A program made the position numbers and the translations under genes. From Saxidomus purpurata (taxonomy: Eukaryota > Mollusca > Bivalvia > Venerida > Veneridae), in the NCBI GenBank assembly GCA_022818135.1, contig JAFMSR010000007.1, forward strand, positions 10,253,007 through 10,317,006: a stretch of DNA of 64,000 bases. The letters run 5' to 3'. The notes under the pieces were generated by a model, which saw nothing but the letters and a program-made list of their open reading frames with translations, was not told where the DNA came from and ran no database searches. Positions 59,657 to 64,000 of this stretch are shown piece by piece; the stretch's first letter is position 1, and every line of letters starts with the position of its first letter.

Positions 59657-61263
59657 ACTATTATTATTATTATTATTATTATTAGAGCATTTAACACTTT
59701 TTTTCTTATTTTCAATCTTTTATTGTTTCTTTTATCATTTCTAGGGTGTAGACGCTGTGATATTTGCCACTGGATATGAGTATAAGATAGGGATTGTGGA
59801 TGATTCAATAACAAGGGTGGACGGAAACAAAACCACACTTTACAAGTACATGTTTCCTCCGCATCTTCCCCATCCTACCCTGGCTGTAGTGGGGCTAGTT
59901 CAAGCTATTGGCGCTGTAATGCCAATCTCAGAAATGCAGTGTAGATGGTTTACCAGAATTATAAAAGGTTAATTTTTTTCAAATACATGTACTGTATGTA
60001 TATATTGTATAAAAAGTAAATAAAAACATGAATATTTACGATTCCTTTTATAAGAAATCGAAAGAAAAAGATATAAAAAATATTTGTTACTGTGCCTGAT
60101 CATATAGATATGAAAGGCATTTTTCACTTTATTCATTCAAGCATTTTTATCGCCGTAATTTATTCGCAATATATTGCATGGCTTTGTTGTTCAATCATCA
60201 TTGCTTTCACAGTTAATCGCAGTATGAACGACCTTTTTTATCGCGTGTCCAAAAATATGTACAATCATTTTCTGCGAGTCAGTTTAAAGCATCATTTGTT
60301 ATGCACAATCTTTTTTTTGTGTCGTCCTTTCGGAGAAAAGGCGATACATCGGGACCGCTTTGTTTGCGGTCCGATTGTAAGAGGGCGACACAAGTATTCT
60401 ACTGAACACCCATCTAGTCTATTTTAAGTCTGGTACGTACAGCGAACGATCACCACTTTCACACTTTTGTGCTAAAATTATTTCAGGTGAGAACTGCCTA
60501 CCTTCTGATGGTGTTATGAAAGCAGACATAGAAGAGAAACGTGTTGACATGGCTAGCACATACGTGTCGTCCCGAAGACACACTTTACAGGTAGTCGTGA
60601 TTAATCTGTAAAAATGTATATAGTATACTAACCTAGAACTACTTCAAAGTTCTTACACGAACTTTCACATGTATCGCACTTTCTTTATTGACTTGGTGAG
60701 ATTGCGTTATATTTGGGTTTGGCTAACCAAAACATTTTGCGACATCATTTCAGAGATTTCGTGTCCTCGGTGGCTCCGCATGTCTTAACATTTTTTTTTA
60801 AATCTATCGCCATAATGGGAATGCCAGTAAATTTATCGGCGTGAACATTCTTACAAGACTTTAATTAGGCTAAAACCAGACATACTTTTAAACGAATTTT
60901 TACATTCCATTTCAGTGTTTCTGGATTCAGTACATGGACGAGGTTGCAGCCGAAATTGGTGTGAAGCCGAACCTGAAAGAACTTTTCTTCGAGGACCCTA
61001 TGTTGGCCCTTCGTTGTACCTTTGGGCCGTGCGTGCCAGCGCAGTATCGTCTTAAAGGACCAGGAAAATGGGAAGGCGCGAAAGACGCCATTGAACTTTC
61101 AATGTCAAAGTCGTTAGCACCGATGAAAACGAGGCTACTTCCCAAGAATTTCTGCATGCCAGAGTCTGTGGACAAGTTCGTTATTTCAATACCAAAATAT
61201 TTGAAGTCCTATTTCATCTTTGCTTTCGTTTTCTTTTTGTTTTTCTGCATGGTGATGATGTGA
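55252..61263 (+). CDS. FMO: flavin-containing monooxygenase (complete, six exons)
   Basis: FAD- and NADPH-dependent enzyme that oxygenates soft N- and S-nucleophiles, typically on the ER membrane. Joined exons give 537 residues, the usual FMO length (about 530-560). Landmarks: FAD site GAGCSG (8-13); EREADIGGLW (31-40); NTSKEMMAFSDFP with the catalytic-region Asn60; FMO signature FEGTTLHSHDY (164-174, FxGxxxHxxxY); NADPH site VVVVGIGNSAVD (about 185-196); FATGYEY (320-326); TYVSSRRHTLQ (about 412-422); and a hydrophobic C-terminal tail (YFIFAFVFFLFFCMVMM). All introns are GT..AG with matching phase. ATG 55252 is chosen because it follows an upstream in-frame stop and aligns with family starts. 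Vertebrate subtype cannot be assigned. Confidence 0.96.
57470..57554. repeat. AAT and ATC microsatellites
   Basis: Interrupted AAT runs followed by about 14 ATC units. Confidence 0.95.
58100..58327. repeat. GAT/ATG microsatellite
   Basis: An interrupted array, purest at 58206-58279, ending 60 bp before exon 2. Long methionine or histidine frames here are repeat artefacts. Confidence 0.97.
58388..58631 (+). CDS. FMO: FMO exon 2 (NADPH-binding site)
   Basis: Completes Gly189 and encodes IGNSAVDIAVDLSHVASEVY, TRRGAWVISRMG and further to VKPVH plus a split Arg270. Acceptor TATTTTCTAG, donor GTTTGT. Confidence 0.95.
59011..59140 (+). CDS. FMO: FMO exon 3
   Basis: Residues 270-313: ALQAHPTINDELPYRIMTGA ... 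KPNIHHFNENSVQFDDGTVE, the typical FMO HPTIND and VKPNI region. Acceptor TGTTTTTCAG, donor GTGGGT. Confidence 0.95.
59515..59690. repeat. ATT microsatellite in FMO intron 3
   Basis: Interrupted ATT array ending about 55 bp before exon 4. Confidence 0.97.
59745..59967 (+). CDS. FMO: FMO exon 4 (FATGY motif)
   Basis: Residues 314-387, GVDAVIFATGYEYKIGIVDD ... PPHLPHPTLAVVGLVQAIGA ... MQCRWFTRIIK plus one base. Acceptor CATTTCTAG, donor GTTAAT (weaker than the others, but phase and homology fit). Confidence 0.94.
60318..60419 (+). mobile_element. 102-bp family E element in FMO intron 4
   Basis: Same ends as 45181-45628 (TTGTGTCGTCCTTTCGG; GAGGGCGACACAAGTATTCT; CTGAACACCCATCTAGT) but with the whole tandem core removed and replaced by the hairpin GGACCGC-TTTGTTT-GCGGTCC. 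Confidence 0.85.
60487..60590 (+). CDS. FMO: FMO exon 5
   Basis: Residues 388-422, GENCLPSDGVMKADIEEKRV ... STYVSSRRHTLQ, matching the conserved LPS..M and RHTIQ region. Acceptor ATTTCAG, donor GTAGTC. Confidence 0.94.
60916..61263 (+). CDS. FMO: FMO exon 6 (C-terminus and membrane tail)
   Basis: Residues 423-537. Contains the conserved YMDEVAAEIGVKPNL, FGPCVPAQYRLKGPGKW.GA and the hydrophobic tail from about residue 518; stop TGA at 61261-61263. Acceptor CCATTTCAG. Confidence 0.95.
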   Translation, partial: CFWIQYMDEVAAEIGVKPNLKELFFEDPMLALRCTFGPCVPAQYRLKGPGKWEGAKDAIELSMSKSLAPMKTRLLPKNFCMPESVDKFVISIPKYLKSYFIFAFVFFLFFCMVMM

Positions 61264-62087
61264 GAAGAGACTTTTCAAAACTCGGTAAAGGGACATTTTG
61301 GATTCCAAGCCCTCATCCCAACCAAATCCAAACCGCAAATACATATAGACGAAGGCGGGACTTGCACGGTTATTTTCTTGTGAAATATGCGTAAATTATG
61401 AACTTTTTTGTAGGCGTGACACGTTGATGTGAACTGGTTCAATTTTCGACAGCCACATTCTCATAAAAAAATATTTGTACGTTTGTTTTGCTTGGGCGAT
61501 GGGCAAGCGAAAACGGTCCATGCCTGTATTCCGGAACCCGAAAATTATCTACCGTTTGGAGAGTGAGGGGCTGTCTTAGTTATACGGCTGTACTAGATAA
61601 AACCCCGATCAGGAGAGTCTCTTTGACACATTTTGTTTCATTTTTAGGAAAGAAAATTGTCTATAAAAAAAGGGAGTTGAGCGAACACGCATAAGTTTGT
61701 AAATACTAAACCGTCTTGACTTTTCTGATCATGGGTAACACTATTTGCTTATCAAACATGCGGTATATTGGTGTATTCTATATATAGACTATAACTTGCA
61801 TAATTTTAAGTTAAAGCATAAAATGTCATGTTGTCTCATTTTGAATACATGTCATCCATGCAGACATAAAATGTCTAATTACTTACTTAATGTTTAATAT
61901 GTTGCTTTATAAGTCAAAATGAATAACTTTTATAAATCAAACGTTTGTGATACTTTGTATGATATTGATATATTAAATTACATATACATGCACATGTATG
62001 TATAAACAATATATATAAAGCACCTGAGTTGCCATAAACACAGAAGCATGTCAAATGTTACTGTTGGTGTTCTTGTTGAGAAATAAA
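61264..62087 (+). promoter_or_regulatory. FMO 3' UTR and probable poly(A) signal
   Basis: No further exon is seen. AATAAA at 62082-62087, followed by a TG/T-rich stretch, is the best signal. Confidence 0.5.
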
Positions 62088-62179
62088 ACATACAAAAGAT
62101 TCTTTTGATGTTGAAGATTCTTCATTGTCAGTATTAAACAGATCTGATAAGATTATCTCCCTTTATTATATCTTGATTA

Positions 62180-62345
62180 TCTATATGACCCATGCTGGAT
62201 TGGAAGCTGCCGCTCCACCTGGGTCAAGACCGTACCTCCTCATATGACACAAGTACTGGTTTTTCAAGGAAGCGGACTCGAGAGTGACTCGTTAAGCTGC
62301 AAGCTTTCTTCACAAAAGAGCTAAAACAAATTAGTATAAAAATAA
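62180..62345 (+). mobile_element. SINE copy 1 (head truncated)
   Basis: Shares GACCGTAC.TCCTCAT, ACTGGTTTTTC.AGGAAGCG, GACTCGAGAGTGACTCG and AAGCTTTCTTCACAA with the copy at 62752. Confidence 0.85.
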
Positions 62346-62751
62346 TAAAATACATTTGTAAACATGTTTGATTGGATTATTTCCCTTATAGACAACTTAC
62401 CCAATCAAATCGCTGTGAGGAGTGTGCGACTGATCAGATGAAAAATCAATATTTTGGCAAGTCAGTGGGTGAAGAAATCATTACTGCCACTATGTCTTTA
62501 TTACATACTATATAGAACAATTTCATGAACTTTGAATCTGTGTACGAGAAACTTTGATAATTAAAGGTCAGAAGCTTTATGATGATGTAATTTGTTTTCG
62601 AACGTTGTACATTCAAGCGCATGCGTCAATTATGGACATATTATAGAGACTAAAATAAAATAAAACAAACTTCTAACGCACCACCTGTCATTTTCCTTCA
62701 ACTCTCCAATATCTTCCAGCTTATTTTTAGCTATCGGTGTACAAAAGCTAT

Positions 62752-62940
62752 CATGTGTGTAGAGGTTAAGGTGTCGGCCTCTCATCCCGGAGGCTGCGGG
62801 TTCGAACCCCACTGGGGTCACGACCGTACTTCCTCATAAGACACCAGTACTGGTTTTTCCAGGAAGCGGACTCGAGAGTGACTCGATAAGCTACAAGCTT
62901 TCTTCACAATCGAGCTAAAATAAATTAGTATAAACTATAA
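62752..62940 (+). mobile_element. tRNA-derived SINE copy 2
   Basis: Head TAGAGGTTAAGGTGTCGGCC (box A region) and GCGGGTTCGAACCCC (box B GGTTCGAACCC), then a body identical in type to copy 1, ending AAATTAGTATAAA. The pol III promoter parts are well preserved; it is not a tRNA gene because the rest does not fold as a cloverleaf with a paired acceptor. Confidence 0.85.
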
Positions 62941-63859
62941 GCTATCATGTCTTGCATTTATGAAGACACTGGGTATATACTTCAAAGAAGTAGAATTTCA
63001 AAATGATCGAGTTGTACAAATCATGTGACAGGGAAATTTAATTTAACGTTGATTTGACATGGGTTATTGCCTTGATGCTCGTACTTGAAATTTGTATCCG
63101 AGGACTCGATCATAACAGAAATATCTACCCAATGAAATAGAATAATAGCTAAAAAATAAGCTGACAGACATTGGGACTCTCAATGGTTAATCAACGAAGG
63201 AAAAGGGCAGGTGATGCATACATGTTCACACCTCCAGTTCAGACTATAATACGTCATTAATGCGTTTTTGGAAGAGTGGGTAGTGATAAATTTGATAAAT
63301 CAAACAAAGTGGCAATTTAAACTGTGTGACCTTTCAGACATTTTACAAGAATTTTTGATTGAGAACTAGATCAAAATATTAAAACAAAAGAACTGAGCGT
63401 CTGTAAAGCATGTTTAAATACATTAAAATTTACGTAGCTTATTTGCAGTAATAATGTGTCTTAAAAAAGATAAATTTTATCAAAGGTTGTACCTTCTTAT
63501 TTATTCTCGAGTTATATTTTGCGTGGATATCGTTAAATTCAAACGACCGTTCTTGTCAATGTATGACCTCTTCCTGTATACAGCAAGCAGACAATCATTT
63601 ACCATGAACTTTACTTAGTGTACACGTTTTAATGAAAAAATACGCACTGACAATTTTCTGTAAATAGCAAGAAAATGAAAAAAGGTGCGTTTGTTTTACC
63701 GTTGAGTATAATTTTTAAAAAGAGCGGTTTACAGAACCAGTTATGACTTCATGAATTATGTCCATGATAGCATGCATATAAATAGCAATGGTTCCAAGCA
63801 AGTAAAGAGTAAAGGTATAGTTTATTATTATAAATGTGTTTATTACAGTACTGTGGACC
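62941..63859. other. no gene recognised
   Basis: AT-rich sequence; no exon, RNA gene or repeat family identified. Confidence 0.4.
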
Positions 63860-64000
63860 ATTTCTGACTCATGTGTTTCTAAGAACATTTACTTACCAAT
63901 TGTACTGTGGACCATGGGGGGGGGATTTGTTAACCTTTCTTTAACTAGTTGGAGGCACCATTTCCGGCCATCAGAACGAACCCCTGCTGAGACGAACCTT
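63860..64000 (-). mobile_element. SINE remnant at window edge
   Basis: GAACATTTACTTACC and CTTTAACTAGTTGGAGGCA match the body of the SINE at 48700-48885 in the same orientation; cut by the window end. Confidence 0.55.

Noticed and set aside
62752..62825. Candidate tRNA gene
   Set aside because: Box A and B are present, but the acceptor arms do not pair and the sequence continues into a repeated SINE body.

Overview
The window looks like nuclear DNA of a mollusc, most likely a bivalve. It is AT-rich, its genes have short exons and long introns, and it is crowded with interspersed repeats of a kind familiar from bivalve genomes: short conserved ends around cores of roughly 145-175 bp tandem units. 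The taxon is inferred from these repeats and from the proteins; no species is claimed.

Two intact protein-coding genes can be read, both on the + strand. (1) 8444-31944 is a complete P2X receptor, an ATP-gated trimeric cation channel. It has eleven exon positions, all with GT/AG borders and matching phases, and encodes about 399 residues. It carries both membrane segments, all ten ectodomain cysteines and all ATP-binding landmarks. (2) 55252-61263 is a complete flavin-containing monooxygenase (FMO) in six exons, about 537 residues, with a TATA box, every FMO fingerprint and a hydrophobic C-terminal tail.

The most interesting part is the P2X gene. Exon 7 exists twice (19218-19365 and 20861-21008). 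The two copies have identical length (148 nt) and phase but strongly diverged sequence. Including both or neither gives an immediate stop, so the pair has the layout of mutually exclusive exons that swap the dorsal-fin part of the receptor. Exon 8 was also duplicated with its flanks, but its second copy (from 27219) is dead and is patched with satellite sequence. A possible alternative C-terminal exon lies in the last intron (30207-30277).

Left flank (1-8443): a decayed non-LTR retrotransposon on the minus strand, an isolated minus-strand exon with a hydrophobic leader and 12-residue repeats carrying dibasic sites (possible peptide-hormone precursor), and two fold-back elements. Between the genes (32.6-55 kb) no gene is recognised. 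That stretch holds several families of tandem-core elements, a nested inverted-repeat element, palindromic elements, a direct duplication (about 42.2-44.1 kb versus 46.5-47.8 kb), minisatellites and tRNA-derived SINEs. Right flank (61.3-64 kb): the FMO 3' region and SINE copies.

Several unrelated-looking repeat families share one structural grammar: a short hairpin at the 5' end, a tandem core, and a short 3' hairpin followed at once by TCTTGTT or a close variant. This suggests they are relatives of Helentron/pearl-type non-autonomous elements. The two genes show no functional link beyond being neighbours.
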